From contig NZ_NEGI01000004.1 of the NCBI RefSeq assembly GCF_002135345.1, forward strand, positions 216,891 through 280,890: 64,000 nt of DNA, written 5' to 3'. The stretch is from Acinetobacter sp. ANC 4648 (lineage in GTDB: Bacteria > Pseudomonadota > Gammaproteobacteria > Pseudomonadales > Moraxellaceae). Below the pieces are notes generated by a model, which saw only the letters and a program-made list of their open reading frames with translations, was not told where the DNA came from and did no database searches. Of the stretch, positions 8,145 through 17,081 are shown one piece after another (the stretch's first letter is position 1; every line of letters starts with the position of its first letter). The translations under genes were made by a program, and so were the position numbers.

Positions 8145-9410
8145 ATGAAGCTGAAATTTACAACTAATAAAGTCATAAAACTCGAAAAACCTGAAAAGGG
8201 TAAAAATCAAATTTTCTATTGGGATTTGGACACATCTGGTCTTTCTGTTCGTGTCACCCAAAATGAAAACCGCTCTTACATTTTTCAAGGGCGTGTTTCA
8301 GGTAAAAGTTTACGCATAACTATCGGTGATGTAAATGTCTGGTCTCTGGATGATGCTCGCAAAGAATCAAGACGACTGCAGCAACTTTGTGATCAAGGGA
8401 TCGATCCAAGGCGCAACAAAGCTGAACAAGATCAAAAAAATGATGAACACCACCAATCCAAACAAAATGAAAAAATAACTTTTGGTGATGTATTTGATGA
8501 GTATGTAAATGCAAACAAACATTTGTGGTCAGATCGCCACTTTCGAGACCATGTTGACTTATCTCATCGAGGTGGTGAAAAAAAAATAAGGGGCAAAGGT
8601 TTAACAATACCAGGTGTGCTTACATCCCTGCTTGATGTGCCACTTGTGAAAATAACGTCGGATACATTAATTGATTGGCAAACTAAAGAAGCTGAGACAA
8701 GACCGGGACGTGCTGCGCTTGGTTTTCGTATTGCACGATCTTGCATTAATTGGTGTCAAGAGCATGACACCTATATGAATCTGATAGATGTAAAAGTACA
8801 TCAAGCCAAACGTGTTCGTCGTGCTGTACCAGTATTGAAGCCAGTTAAAAACTCAGTGCAACGTAATCAGCTAAAAGATTGGTTCTTAGCTGTGACTGAT
8901 ATTCAAAATATTATGCACAAGACTTTTTTACAAATTAGTATTCTTTGTGGTCCGCGTTCTGAATCAATGCGTTCACTTACCTACTCACAATTAGACTTCA
9001 AGTGGAAAACCATAAGTATCTGGGATAAGGTTGAACAGGAAGATCGCATTATACCCATGACTCCGTATGTTGAAAAATTACTTCGGCAGCTACCCAAACA
9101 TCCTGATTCTGATTTCATATTTTGGAGTGAGCAGTCTAAATCAGGACATATCACAGATATTCGAAATAGCTATTACGCTGCACTTGAAGAAAGAGGTCTA
9201 CCAAAATTTACAATCCACGACCTGCGCAGATCATTTAGTAATTTAGCTGAATGGCTTGAAATTCCAACTGGGGTGGTAGCACAGATTATGGGACATAAGC
9301 CAAGCGCTACAGCAGAAAAGCATTATAAAGATAGACCTGTCGATCTACTTAGATTACATCACACGAAAATTGAAGAATGGATTTTAAAGGAAGCTGGAGT
9401 TAAAACATGA
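8145..9410 (+). CDS. int: Prophage tyrosine integrase (DUF4102/P4-type)
   Basis: 422 residues from ATG 8145; a GTG at 8118 is in frame but lies in the arm-site repeats. The N-terminus (FYWDLDTSGLSVRVT, then RITIGDVNVWSLDDAR) is the DUF4102-type domain of tRNA-targeting integrases. Catalytic residues are seen in CGPRSESMRSL (Arg), HDLRRSFSNLA (His-x-x-Arg, about 355), GHKPSATAEKHY (His, Tyr). It is the first gene inside the prophage, pointing inward from attL, and overlaps the HEPN-like gene by four bases. It should act on the tRNA-Met core together with the candidate excisionase at 47449. Confidence 0.93.
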   Translation: MKLKFTTNKVIKLEKPEKGKNQIFYWDLDTSGLSVRVTQNENRSYIFQGRVSGKSLRITIGDVNVWSLDDARKESRRLQQLCDQGIDPRRNKAEQDQKNDEHHQSKQNEKITFGDVFDEYVNANKHLWSDRHFRDHVDLSHRGGEKKIRGKGLTIPGVLTSLLDVPLVKITSDTLIDWQTKEAETRPGRAALGFRIARSCINWCQEHDTYMNLIDVKVHQAKRVRRAVPVLKPVKNSVQRNQLKDWFLAVTDIQNIMHKTFLQISILCGPRSESMRSLTYSQLDFKWKTISIWDKVEQEDRIIPMTPYVEKLLRQLPKHPDSDFIFWSEQSKSGHITDIRNSYYAALEERGLPKFTIHDLRRSFSNLAEWLEIPTGVVAQIMGHKPSATAEKHYKDRPVDLLRLHHTKIEEWILKEAGVKT

Positions 9411-10051
9411 GCACCACCCCATCCAAAGAAGTTAGCCAAAAGTTATCATATTTATATTTCTATTTACATGATATTTCACAGGAAATGCAGTCGGTTTACG
9501 GACTCATACAAATTGTTGAGGCCACGCTTAGTGAGCATGTAGAACTCGAAGCACCAAAATTCTTTGATATGAGGGGGGAATTTTCAGTAAAAATCTCTAA
9601 AGGAAATCCTCAAGTAATTAAGACTATGGCAAAAATAAGTTTTCAAACTGCAATTATTAATATATGTAGGCTATCAGAGGCCATAGGACATTCCGATATG
9701 AGGCAATTGCTTAAAAAGTATTCTCCTCTATCCTTAGAGAGATTTGAAATTTTTATAAAAAAATATTATACCAAAGAAGTGAAATATTATAGGAACAAAT
9801 ATTCCGCTCATCCAATTAATCGTGATACTGATAATTTTTTAAATTTAAAAGAGATTTTTAACCTAATTGAAAAGATTTTGAATATTTCCTCTATGGAGAA
9901 GTTTCGCTTAGATCACTTTTATGGTTTTGTTAAAGAGTTTCATCACCCAAACATAACAGATCCTAATCAATCTATTACTTGGGCTATATATGAAATGTCA
10001 AATGAATTAAGAAACAATGGAATTACTTTAGATAGAGAAAAAGATTTTTAA
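9407..10051 (+). CDS. HEPN-like (AbiU2-type) putative abortive-infection protein
   Basis: 214 mostly helical residues with ATG overlapping the integrase stop (ATGA). The key feature is YYRNKYSAHP at about 127-136: Arg129-Asn130-x4-His135, the RN-x4-H signature of HEPN ribonucleases, as in AbiU2-like proteins. HEPN toxins cut RNA and often act in phage defence or toxin-antitoxin pairs. It lies in the accessory slot between integrase and lysis genes, so expression from the integrated prophage is plausible. No catalytic test is possible from sequence; a non-enzymatic HEPN role remains open. Confidence 0.55.
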   Translation: MSTTPSKEVSQKLSYLYFYLHDISQEMQSVYGLIQIVEATLSEHVELEAPKFFDMRGEFSVKISKGNPQVIKTMAKISFQTAIINICRLSEAIGHSDMRQLLKKYSPLSLERFEIFIKKYYTKEVKYYRNKYSAHPINRDTDNFLNLKEIFNLIEKILNISSMEKFRLDHFYGFVKEFHHPNITDPNQSITWAIYEMSNELRNNGITLDREKDF

Positions 10052-10207
10052 GGTTTATGGATAGTAAGCCCGCCAATATAGCTATTGAGGCTATTATGAG
10101 ATAATTTATTGAGAAAAAATCAGGTAGAGATATCTAATTTTATACGCCCAAAAAACCAAATTGCGCATTTGTGCAAGTTGGTTCAATACTTTTGTGAACT
10201 ATGAATT

Positions 10208-10450
10208 ATGCAAAAATTCGATGGTAATATTAAAAATATTCCAAGATTAACTGATGAAAAATTAACACAGCAATTAATCCCTGCTCGTTTTATTCCTGAA
10301 ACGCCAGATGAACTAAAAGATAAAAATGTTGTTTATATTTTTGACAGCGAAGATTCATTCAATCTGACATACGATGAGTTGGTCGAAATTGTGAGTAAAG
10401 CAAGAATGGCTGGGCCTAGAATGATTCCAGTGTTGGGGACAATTGATTAA
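10208..10450 (+). CDS. Hypothetical protein, 80 aa
   Basis: I do not recognise this protein. It is soluble, acidic in the middle (NVVYIFDSEDSFNLTYDEL) and Pro-containing. There is no clear Shine-Dalgarno before ATG 10208, so the start is uncertain. Its stop overlaps the next start by one base (TAATG), which couples it to the two-TM protein gene and argues that it is real. Confidence 0.55.
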   Translation: MQKFDGNIKNIPRLTDEKLTQQLIPARFIPETPDELKDKNVVYIFDSEDSFNLTYDELVEIVSKARMAGPRMIPVLGTID

Positions 10451-11181
10451 TGAATAAAGGTGCCATTATATTTAGCATTCTAGTAGCCACCATTATTTCT
10501 ATAATTTTGGCATTTAGTATTTTTGGCATTCTATATTTTCATTGGGGGGATATAGAGGCTGTAAAAAATAGCCTGTCAACTGTATCTAGTTTTTTTGGAG
10601 GTTTTGCTACATTAGGTGCGGCCATTATTGCAGCTTACCTTGTGGCTGACTGGAAAAAACAAGCAACTTATAATTCTCAAATTACCATTCTTGCAAATAT
10701 GTTGAGTGATATAGGAGTTTTAACAGAAGAATTCGATAGCTTGCGTAATAATCAGAATATGTATAAATTTTTAAAAAGTATTTTGGAAAATGAGGAAATT
10801 AAAGTTGATTTTATTCCCTTAAATTTCAATAAAATGAATAATTTGATAAATAGTATTAGATCAAAATATTTTCAACTCAAAATGCTCTCTGATCAACATG
10901 ATGTATTCCCACAACAAGACTTACACACGAACGTCTTTCTACAAATACAAGCAAAGTTAAAGATGTTTGAATTAAAAGCACAAAATATCAAAAGATTAAA
11001 TAATTGCTCAACTTTATATGATGATGACCTTAAGTTAGCTTTTTATATAAGTGGCGAACTAGATCATTATTTAGGGAGTAAGTACGCAAATATTGAAAGA
11101 TATAGTATATCGGACATATATGATAAATTTTATAATCTTCGAGATGCAGTTATTCATTATAAAAAACTTTTAGATAAGTAA
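10450..11181 (+). CDS. Two-TM inner-membrane protein with cytoplasmic helical domain
   Basis: 243 residues. Membrane segments at about 5-30 and 47-67 are followed by WKKQATYNSQ and a long helical, charged domain of about 170 residues. I do not recognise the family. The layout, two TMs with a large cytoplasmic domain, resembles phage-encoded exclusion or defence membrane proteins. It is translationally coupled to the 80-aa gene and ends at a bidirectional terminator shared with the convergent lysis genes. A lysogenic-conversion role is inference. Confidence 0.65.
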   Translation: MNKGAIIFSILVATIISIILAFSIFGILYFHWGDIEAVKNSLSTVSSFFGGFATLGAAIIAAYLVADWKKQATYNSQITILANMLSDIGVLTEEFDSLRNNQNMYKFLKSILENEEIKVDFIPLNFNKMNNLINSIRSKYFQLKMLSDQHDVFPQQDLHTNVFLQIQAKLKMFELKAQNIKRLNNCSTLYDDDLKLAFYISGELDHYLGSKYANIERYSISDIYDKFYNLRDAVIHYKKLLDK

Positions 11182-11195
11182 ATCAAAAAAGAGTA

Positions 11196-11219
11196 AAAAG
11201 CCCTCACCGGAGGGCTTTT
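11196..11219. terminator. Bidirectional intrinsic terminator
   Basis: Ten-bp stem AAAAGCCCTC/GAGGGCTTTT with loop ACCG, flanked by A and T runs. It separates the plus-strand accessory genes from the convergent minus-strand lysis genes. The Rz1 stop codon (11204-11206) lies inside the hairpin. Confidence 0.85.
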
Positions 11220-11503
11220 CCAACCTCTATCCATGCATCAACCTGAGCTGAACACTCATTATATTTAGCCACAGTATCCACTGCCCAAGGTAATACAGAT
11301 TTACCCTGCCCTGACTCCAATTTCTGCAACCTAGCTGCTGGCTGCATTAAATTAGCTGGAATCACGGGTGATAAGTGAGTTGACGAGTTGCACCCCATCA
11401 TCATCAAAACAATGGTTGAGATACACAGGACGCTCAATGATCTTTTGCACTTCACGTGTAACTGTTTCGACTTTGACGCGTTGTTCTGATTTGACTTGTT
11501 CAT
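11204..11503 (-). CDS. Rz1-like outer-membrane spanin lipoprotein
   Basis: 99 residues from ATG 11503, in a different frame of the Rz gene and extending past its end. A basic N-terminus and hydrophobic stretch lead to a lipobox, VLMMMGC, so the mature protein would be an outer-membrane lipoprotein. The mature part contains Pro residues. With the inner-membrane Rz protein it would bridge the periplasm and fuse the membranes at lysis. Embedding of Rz1 in Rz is the classic arrangement; identification rests on this and on the lipobox. Confidence 0.75.
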   Translation of the reverse strand: MNKSNQNNASKSKQLHVKCKRSLSVLCISTIVLMMMGCNSSTHLSPVIPANLMQPAARLQKLESGQGKSVLPWAVDTVAKYNECSAQVDAWIEVGKALR

Positions 11504-11720
11504 AGTCTGCACTCACTTGATTGATTTGATTTTGTTTGGCTGCTAATGCCTTAATATGCTTTTGTTCCATCGCCTGAATAGTGGCTTTACACTTGGCATC
11601 AACTGCTTTGAGTTTTCCGCTTAAATGGTTGGTGTATGCAATTTGCGATACCCATAAAACAAAAAAGACCGCTATTGCGATCCATGTTTTAAATTTCCAT
11701 AAGACTTGAATGATTGGCAT
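11352..11720 (-). CDS. Rz-like inner-membrane spanin
   Basis: 122 residues starting at ATG 11720, which overlaps the endolysin stop as TAATG and has TAGGAGT upstream. One N-terminal membrane segment (WIAIAVFFVLWVSQIAY) is followed by a periplasmic coiled coil rich in Lys, Gln and Glu, the usual i-spanin plan. It lies directly after the endolysin and contains the Rz1 gene in another frame. Confidence 0.8.
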   Translation of the reverse strand: MPIIQVLWKFKTWIAIAVFFVLWVSQIAYTNHLSGKLKAVDAKCKATIQAMEQKHIKALAAKQNQINQVSADYEQVKSEQRVKVETVTREVQKIIERPVYLNHCFDDDGVQLVNSLITRDSS

Positions 11721-12229
11721 TAATTTACTCCTAGGCATTTTGAGTGACGTTCAACTTGTCTGGTCCATACCCCATAACAACCATTGGATCGGATGGAGCA
11801 ATCACGTTTCGCAACGTACTTCCATTTCAGCAATGAATTACAGGCTTGTTTGTAATTGCCCTGTTTTAAGTTACGTAGCATTGAAGATGTGGACCAAGCC
11901 GTGGTACCAAACTGATATGAAAAATCTAAATAGCTGTCATATTCAGTTTGGGATAATTTCACTCCGGTTAAAGATTTTTTAAACGCAACTTCACGTTTAG
12001 ATACATCATGACGCAACCATTGATCTGCTGTTGCTCGTGTGATTGGTGGATCAGTCATTTTGACCTTACTACCATCGGGTTTCATGGTGGCACCATGCCC
12101 TTGTGTGGGTACATCACCAGGAACAGGGATAACGGGATATGCGGTATATCCCTCTTTCATCTTTACCCCTGCGAAAAATAAAACTGATGCTGTTATGCTT
12201 GAGACGAGAACTTTATTCTTTGCTGACAT
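11720..12229 (-). CDS. Phage endolysin, lysozyme GH24 with SAR-type N-terminus
   Basis: 169 residues from ATG 12229 behind GGAGAG. The N-terminal stretch VLVSSITASVLFFAGV is moderately hydrophobic and unspliced, like a signal-anchor-release segment. EGYTAYPVIPVPGDVPTQGHG-type spacing follows, giving the Glu...Asp...Thr catalytic positions of P21/T4-like lysozymes. It cleaves peptidoglycan; with a SAR domain it would be exported by Sec and activated on membrane depolarisation. It overlaps the holin end by 17 bases and precedes the spanins. Confidence 0.88.
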   Translation of the reverse strand: MSAKNKVLVSSITASVLFFAGVKMKEGYTAYPVIPVPGDVPTQGHGATMKPDGSKVKMTDPPITRATADQWLRHDVSKREVAFKKSLTGVKLSQTEYDSYLDFSYQFGTTAWSTSSMLRNLKQGNYKQACNSLLKWKYVAKRDCSIRSNGCYGVWTRQVERHSKCLGVN

Positions 12230-12500
12230 AGCACTCTCCATTTGCTTTTTTAAGTGCAATTTGATGTAGCTCGTCTGCACGCTTGTTTTCTTGCCGCTTG
12301 TAGTACCAGTTGATTAAAAAACTCATTAAACTGACAAATAGACCAGCTATGGCAATCATTAAACCAAGTGCTGTGACTGGATCTAAGCCGAAAAACTTTC
12401 CTGATAAGCCAGCTAGTGACCCACCAACCGCTGTTTTTGCTGATACTGAGGTAATTGCTGAGCTTGCTTCTGCAATTGCTTGACCTGTTGTTTCAGACAT
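12213..12500 (-). CDS. Putative holin
   Basis: 95 residues from ATG 12500 after a GGGGGGAG ribosome site. A Gly/Ala/Ser-rich amphipathic stretch precedes one clear membrane helix (PVTALGLMIAIAGLFVSLMSFLINWYY) and a charged tail (KRQENKRADE). Position immediately before the endolysin and this layout fit a small class II/III or pinholin-type protein that triggers the SAR endolysin. Family naming is uncertain. Confidence 0.65.
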   Translation of the reverse strand: MSETTGQAIAEASSAITSVSAKTAVGGSLAGLSGKFFGLDPVTALGLMIAIAGLFVSLMSFLINWYYKRQENKRADELHQIALKKANGECYVSKE

Positions 12501-12564
12501 TTCTCCCCCCTTATTTTTGGCAATAAAAAAACCCATTTAAGGGCCGCATATTTTCTTTAAATTT

Positions 12565-12969
12565 TTACAGTGAAAGTGCATGCACCCACATTTCATCTAC
12601 TTGATTGGTATTCAAATTTATCAATTGGGACATATATAAAATTGCATCTGATGCTCTTTCAAAAGTAATTGCTTCTGTATATTCAATTTGAATACGCATT
12701 CGCATTGTTACATCTTCAATTGCATCAATTGCTTGTTCAATTTGCGTAAGAATACCGAACTCTAAAAGCGTTAATTTGAACTGTCTACGCGTGATGGGTT
12801 TAAATGCAGCTAATCGAATTGCCTCTTTTTCTTCATCACTTAGATACTTTTGTGGATGAATATGTCGGTCTACTTCTTCATCTGTCATTGCAACAAAATC
12901 ATTTGTAATTAAATCGCCTTGTGTTTGATCGAAGGCATAAACTTCATTGTTTAATTTATAATATTTCAC
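12565..12969 (-). CDS. Putative tail-fibre assembly/chaperone protein
   Basis: 134 residues from a GTG at 12969 that overlaps the fibre stop (TAGTG) with GGAG upstream; an ATG at 12987 is an alternative. The start KYYKLNNEVYAFDQTQGDLI resembles the opening of fibre-assembly proteins, and a central RRQFKLTLLEFGIL segment occurs in tail-associated chaperones. It directly follows the fibre gene, the usual place for a fibre chaperone. No membrane segments. Confidence 0.6.
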   Translation of the reverse strand: MKYYKLNNEVYAFDQTQGDLITNDFVAMTDEEVDRHIHPQKYLSDEEKEAIRLAAFKPITRRQFKLTLLEFGILTQIEQAIDAIEDVTMRMRIQIEYTEAITFERASDAILYMSQLINLNTNQVDEMWVHALSL

Positions 12970-14924
12970 TATCTTGTCTCCAACCATGCCGAAACATATG
13001 ATCCGTCAAAGCGATATGAATCTCCGTGCATCACAGCAATCGAATACATTCGAGTTACACTTTCCGCTGCTGCAACTATCAAAACACCATTAATGGTAAC
13101 GGCTGCTGGCTTTCCAGATGACCCTAAAATCGCAACAGTTACAAAAATTGCAGAACCTGAAGAATTTGTATAAGTGGTTTCTAGTGCTCTACTGCCTAGA
13201 ACATTTATGCTATATCGCCCATAACCTGGGATAGGCAGTGAAATATCTTTCGTGCCATCAAATGTTACGCCATTGATAGCGCGTGGAAATGCTAATCGTC
13301 CAGCTGATGATGCCATACCGATACCATTACCAGTACCACCATTCGACTCTGGTAGCGGAATATTCCCAATATTAGGGTCGTAACACCCCCAATTGCCAGC
13401 ATTGACAAAAAGATAGCGACCAGCATTATTACGAAGTACTGCTTCTGAACTTGTACAGGAAAAACCTCCTGCAGAAACAACACCTGTAAAAGTTTCATTA
13501 TCTGTATAAGCAAGTCGTCTAGAGGCTCCCCAATTTCCAGCTCCATATGGTGCATTGTAATGATGAATACCTTGGCCATTTTTTCCTAAGAATAAACCAT
13601 TCTTATTTCCGCCTGATTGATCACCATAAGTATTGAATGTTAAAAAATCGCCATACGAAGCATTACCAACTCCAGAATTTAATCCACCCGAGCTAGTAAA
13701 ATAAGACATAACACCTGATGGAATATCAATGGGTTTAATTGCTCTATTATCAGATGAAATTAATGAAACAGCTTTATCAATTGATCCTGTGATTTTTTCA
13801 TCGAATGTCACAGCATTCGCAAATCTCCAAGCACCTGATGTATATGTCCCATTGATGTCAATCCAAATACCATTGCCATTTCCAACCTCCCAAGGACTTG
13901 TTGAATTAATAGTCATGAAAATTCGTTCACACGTATCAGCCTGACCATAGGCTCCTTGCATTGCTTGTTTTGTAGTATTTGGAGTTGCTTTAAATAAATT
14001 ACCCGTCGCCCAACCACCACTTTTGTGTGTATCCCAAATAAAAGACCCAGCATCTGTCATGGAATTTATGCTGTTTACGTCAGTCAATGTAATATTTTTG
14101 AGATATTGATATGAGCCATCAGGGCGACGAACGCCATTCATAACTTTTACTTTAGTATCGGTAGGAGCCATTCCCATGATGAAATAAGAACCATCAATAA
14201 GATTAGAAACGATACCTGTCGTATATGGAGAAAAGAATTTTCCTGATCCATTATCGTAAAAAAATGAACTCGTTCCCGAAGCGGTGACTTCATTCAAAAA
14301 TGCAAAATCTGTTGTCATTGTCGATGATTTTGTTTGATTTCCACCATTCAAAGTCCCTGTGAATGAAGGTGCTTTTATATCGCCTGTAGCTGTACCACCA
14401 GCCTTATCAAGTTTGGTATCTTGTAATACTTTACCTTGTGCTGCTGTGAGTGCCTTGGTTGAATCGTTTGTAAGTAAATCATTAACCAATTGCACTACAC
14501 CTGTTTGAGTGGTGGATGCTGAACGAATGGCTTGTTGTGAAATAGCGGTAATTTGGCCTTTGGCATTGACTGAAATAGTGGGGATTTGAATAGTTGAACT
14601 ATATGTTCCCTCAACAACACCTGAATTGGCCAGTGTAATTAGACATGAAGTATTTGCAGAGCCGTCAAAATTAAATGAACCAGTCGCAGCCCCCGAAAAA
14701 CTAATGGTGCGTACAATTTCTAATTTCGATGCTGAAACAGCATTCGCAGCTCTATCTAATTTTCCATCAATAACTTCATTAACTTTCAAAGTTAAGTCAT
14801 TGAATAACCAGTTAAACCACTGACGTGCAGGTTTAAGGTTGACGGGAAAGCCTGTATCTAAGTTTAAATTGTCAGTATTCTTATTGCCGTTTTTAGCAAA
14901 TTCAATTAACTTTTCTATAGCCAT
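12969..14924 (-). CDS. Tail fibre protein (receptor-binding)
   Basis: 651 residues from ATG 14924 behind a weak GAGAA. The N-terminus (PARQWFNWLFNDLTLKVNEVIDG) is the conserved baseplate-attachment part. TQTGVVQLVNDLLTNDSTKALTAAQGK, the phage tail-collar/fibre repeat, follows at about 140-170. The long Gly/Ser/Asn-rich rest is typical of beta-structured, host-specific fibre shafts and tips. It sits downstream of the baseplate genes and upstream of its probable chaperone. The C-terminal half likely sets host range. Confidence 0.85.
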   Translation of the reverse strand: MAIEKLIEFAKNGNKNTDNLNLDTGFPVNLKPARQWFNWLFNDLTLKVNEVIDGKLDRAANAVSASKLEIVRTISFSGAATGSFNFDGSANTSCLITLANSGVVEGTYSSTIQIPTISVNAKGQITAISQQAIRSASTTQTGVVQLVNDLLTNDSTKALTAAQGKVLQDTKLDKAGGTATGDIKAPSFTGTLNGGNQTKSSTMTTDFAFLNEVTASGTSSFFYDNGSGKFFSPYTTGIVSNLIDGSYFIMGMAPTDTKVKVMNGVRRPDGSYQYLKNITLTDVNSINSMTDAGSFIWDTHKSGGWATGNLFKATPNTTKQAMQGAYGQADTCERIFMTINSTSPWEVGNGNGIWIDINGTYTSGAWRFANAVTFDEKITGSIDKAVSLISSDNRAIKPIDIPSGVMSYFTSSGGLNSGVGNASYGDFLTFNTYGDQSGGNKNGLFLGKNGQGIHHYNAPYGAGNWGASRRLAYTDNETFTGVVSAGGFSCTSSEAVLRNNAGRYLFVNAGNWGCYDPNIGNIPLPESNGGTGNGIGMASSAGRLAFPRAINGVTFDGTKDISLPIPGYGRYSINVLGSRALETTYTNSSGSAIFVTVAILGSSGKPAAVTINGVLIVAAAESVTRMYSIAVMHGDSYRFDGSYVSAWLETR

Positions 14925-14925
14925 G

Positions 14926-15513
14926 TTAGTTCTCAATAATTAATTCAACGCCTGCTGGCAATGGAAAAAACATTTTTACAAGGATGCGCTGCGTGGTATT
15001 TGCATTGGTTAAAAATGTAAAACTGACCGTCATATCATTATTGTCGGTGACTTTAAATAACTCGTGGTCGAGTACTAATTTGATAATCTGCTTGGATTCA
15101 TCAATATTCCCAGTACAGTTATTTCTTAAGATTTTTGCTTGAATTAAGCGTCTTAGAAACTCACCTTTCGGTACTAGACCACCCGTCCCAGACTGACCAC
15201 TTTCACGAAAATATCCGCCTACTTCTGGATCATCAATTTCGCCAAAGGTCATAGAATTGTCTTGATCGATAAAACCGAAATACTCCAACTGTGCAGCACC
15301 AGAAATAACCAAGGGTGCACCAACCCAATGTGCTAGGGTTTGTAAATATGGATCATTCGCGCTATCTACATCGTAGTGAGCATTTAGCTGATCTAAGAAA
15401 TTCAGACAATCAATTAAAGGATTAATAGAAGTCAGGACTGAAGCTAGAAATAACGGTCGGGTTTTATGTTGGCTTGTAATTAAGCCAATATACTTTTGTT
15501 GATCCTTATTCAC
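14926..15513 (-). CDS. Baseplate/tail protein, DUF2612-like (gpI-like position)
   Basis: 195 residues. It contains LTSINPLIDCLNFLDQLNAHYDVDSAND and a LQTLAHWVGAPL stretch typical of DUF2612 proteins that connect baseplate and fibre in contractile phages. It overlaps the gpJ-like gene by 8 bases and ends 1 bp before the fibre start, so it takes the place of P2 gpI. Confidence 0.75.
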   Translation of the reverse strand: MNKDQQKYIGLITSQHKTRPLFLASVLTSINPLIDCLNFLDQLNAHYDVDSANDPYLQTLAHWVGAPLVISGAAQLEYFGFIDQDNSMTFGEIDDPEVGGYFRESGQSGTGGLVPKGEFLRRLIQAKILRNNCTGNIDESKQIIKLVLDHELFKVTDNNDMTVSFTFLTNANTTQRILVKMFFPLPAGVELIIEN

Positions 15514-16687
15514 TGGTAATCACCACTTCAATTGAAGTTGGATCACAAAATGCGACTGACCCAAATGGCAAGGTGTAATCTCCTGAAATCACCACACCAT
15601 CAGCTTTAATCTGAATACTGGTTACTTCATAGGTTTGGCTTTGAATTGCACCATAGAGATTAGAAACACCTACCAACTTGTTATGCGTAATTTTGTCGCC
15701 AATCCCTAAGTCATTGGTATATTCAGCCAGTAATGCTTTAATTTTTTCAGCTGTATCCGCGCTATAAGCTTCATTAGTTACAATGGATAATAAGTAACTA
15801 ATATTAACGACCGTAGCTCGATAGAAAGAAATAACCTCAGGTTCGTTATACACATTCAGCAATGTAATATTTGTATTGCCATACAGTGCACAACCCATGG
15901 ATTTTTTGGATTTAATAACTTTGGCTATTTCTTGAGAATCACCGCCATAAACTACTGCACAAAAAGAATTAGCAGGTATGCCGTTTGCATCATCAACTTT
16001 TTTGGTATTTGAAAACGTCCGACACCGAGTAACCCCCTCAAGCTCAAGAATTTTACCTCGCGCTGATTCTTCTAGTGATACAGCACTATTCGCAACGGAT
16101 AAAGCTTGTCGTTGACGTAATTTCGAGTCAGATTCAATTGGCATACCTAAAGTCGATGGAGTTAAATTAATAACGCTTTTCCATCCACGAGTTGGTTTTC
16201 CAGTGGTATTGATTGAACCTGCTACTGCAAGGATTGCACCAGCTTTCTCGGCAGTCGCTGAAACAACAATAGATCCGCTAGGTGGAATAATGACATTGGT
16301 TGGCAACATCCATTTATTACCGTTTCTATCTGGTGAATAACCATTGGAAATTGCAGTACCTGGTGTGCCGCCTATAGTTAAATCGACTGTTGAAAATGTC
16401 GGAATTGCTCGTTTAATTCCATTTATAGCAACATTGCGAGATAGGGCCTCTTTGGTTGCAGTCTTAGGTGAAAATGTTGATACAGCATCAACACATGCAG
16501 CACCACAATCGGTAATCACTCTTGCAATCACACCGATCCATTGACCATCTTGGCTATCATTATCTAAATAAGCATCGGGACCATATATTGCTCGGTACTC
16601 AGCCTTTAAGAATTCAACCACTTCATAATAGGTTGGTGCAATGACACCCGCATCCGTTATTACTGGCGCAATCGTTGTTAAAGTCAT
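15506..16687 (-). CDS. Baseplate J-like protein
   Basis: 393 residues. Characteristic Baseplate_J elements are visible: the N-terminal YYEVVEFLKAEYRAIYGPDAYLDNDSQDGQ outline, ATKEALSRNVAINGI, and the segment SDSKLRQRQALSVANSAVSLEESARGKI, followed by the GVTRCRTFSN part. It forms the baseplate wedge. It overlaps the gp25-like gene (ATGA) and precedes the DUF2612 gene, the conserved order W-J-I of contractile tails. Confidence 0.9.
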   Translation of the reverse strand: MTLTTIAPVITDAGVIAPTYYEVVEFLKAEYRAIYGPDAYLDNDSQDGQWIGVIARVITDCGAACVDAVSTFSPKTATKEALSRNVAINGIKRAIPTFSTVDLTIGGTPGTAISNGYSPDRNGNKWMLPTNVIIPPSGSIVVSATAEKAGAILAVAGSINTTGKPTRGWKSVINLTPSTLGMPIESDSKLRQRQALSVANSAVSLEESARGKILELEGVTRCRTFSNTKKVDDANGIPANSFCAVVYGGDSQEIAKVIKSKKSMGCALYGNTNITLLNVYNEPEVISFYRATVVNISYLLSIVTNEAYSADTAEKIKALLAEYTNDLGIGDKITHNKLVGVSNLYGAIQSQTYEVTSIQIKADGVVISGDYTLPFGSVAFCDPTSIEVVITSE

Positions 16688-17043
16688 CCATTTAGACTCC
16701 TATTTAAAACGGCTGTGCCGTAAATCGTGTTTATAGTCATTGAGACTGAAAGCATTCTTGTTTCAGCATCAAGTGAACTTTGAAATTCTTCTATGCTCTG
16801 CACACCCGGTGTTTGTAAAACACGTTGTCGTAGTGTGAGTTCATATAGATTCCCTGATTGCTTACCTAAAATTGATTGATTCCAACCTGTTCCATCCGAC
16901 GTATCTGCAAACCACTCTCCCATCCAAAGGCGAAGGCGAGTCAAAACCGCTTGCGCCACCGCTTCAGGTGTATTGCTATGGAAATCATTTACACCTGACC
17001 CAAACGAGTAATCGTCATTTTCATCTAGTTTTCTATAGCGCAT
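16684..17043 (-). CDS. Baseplate wedge protein, gp25/gpW-like
   Basis: 119 residues. EAVAQAVLTRLRLWMGEWFADTSDGTGW and the later YELTLRQRVLQTPGV are the pattern of gp25/GpW-like wedge subunits (lysozyme-fold relatives without catalytic function). The start ATG follows the terminator at 17045-17064 without a strong ribosome site. Overlaps the J-like gene by four bases. Confidence 0.85.
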   Translation of the reverse strand: MRYRKLDENDDYSFGSGVNDFHSNTPEAVAQAVLTRLRLWMGEWFADTSDGTGWNQSILGKQSGNLYELTLRQRVLQTPGVQSIEEFQSSLDAETRMLSVSMTINTIYGTAVLNRSLNG

Positions 17044-17044
17044 A

Positions 17045-17064
17045 AAAAAGACGCTTTCGCGCCC
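17045..17064 (-). terminator. Intrinsic terminator inside the late operon
   Basis: On the minus strand GGGCGC-GAAA-GCGTCT is followed by six T. It lies between the spike gene and the gp25-like gene, so late transcription must read through it. A very similar element occurs at 28982-29006. Confidence 0.65.
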
Positions 17065-17081
17065 TCCTGAAATTTGATGAT

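Noticed and set aside
12530..12545. Possible terminator between holin and fibre-assembly gene
   Set aside because: Only a three-base stem could be formed despite the nearby T run.
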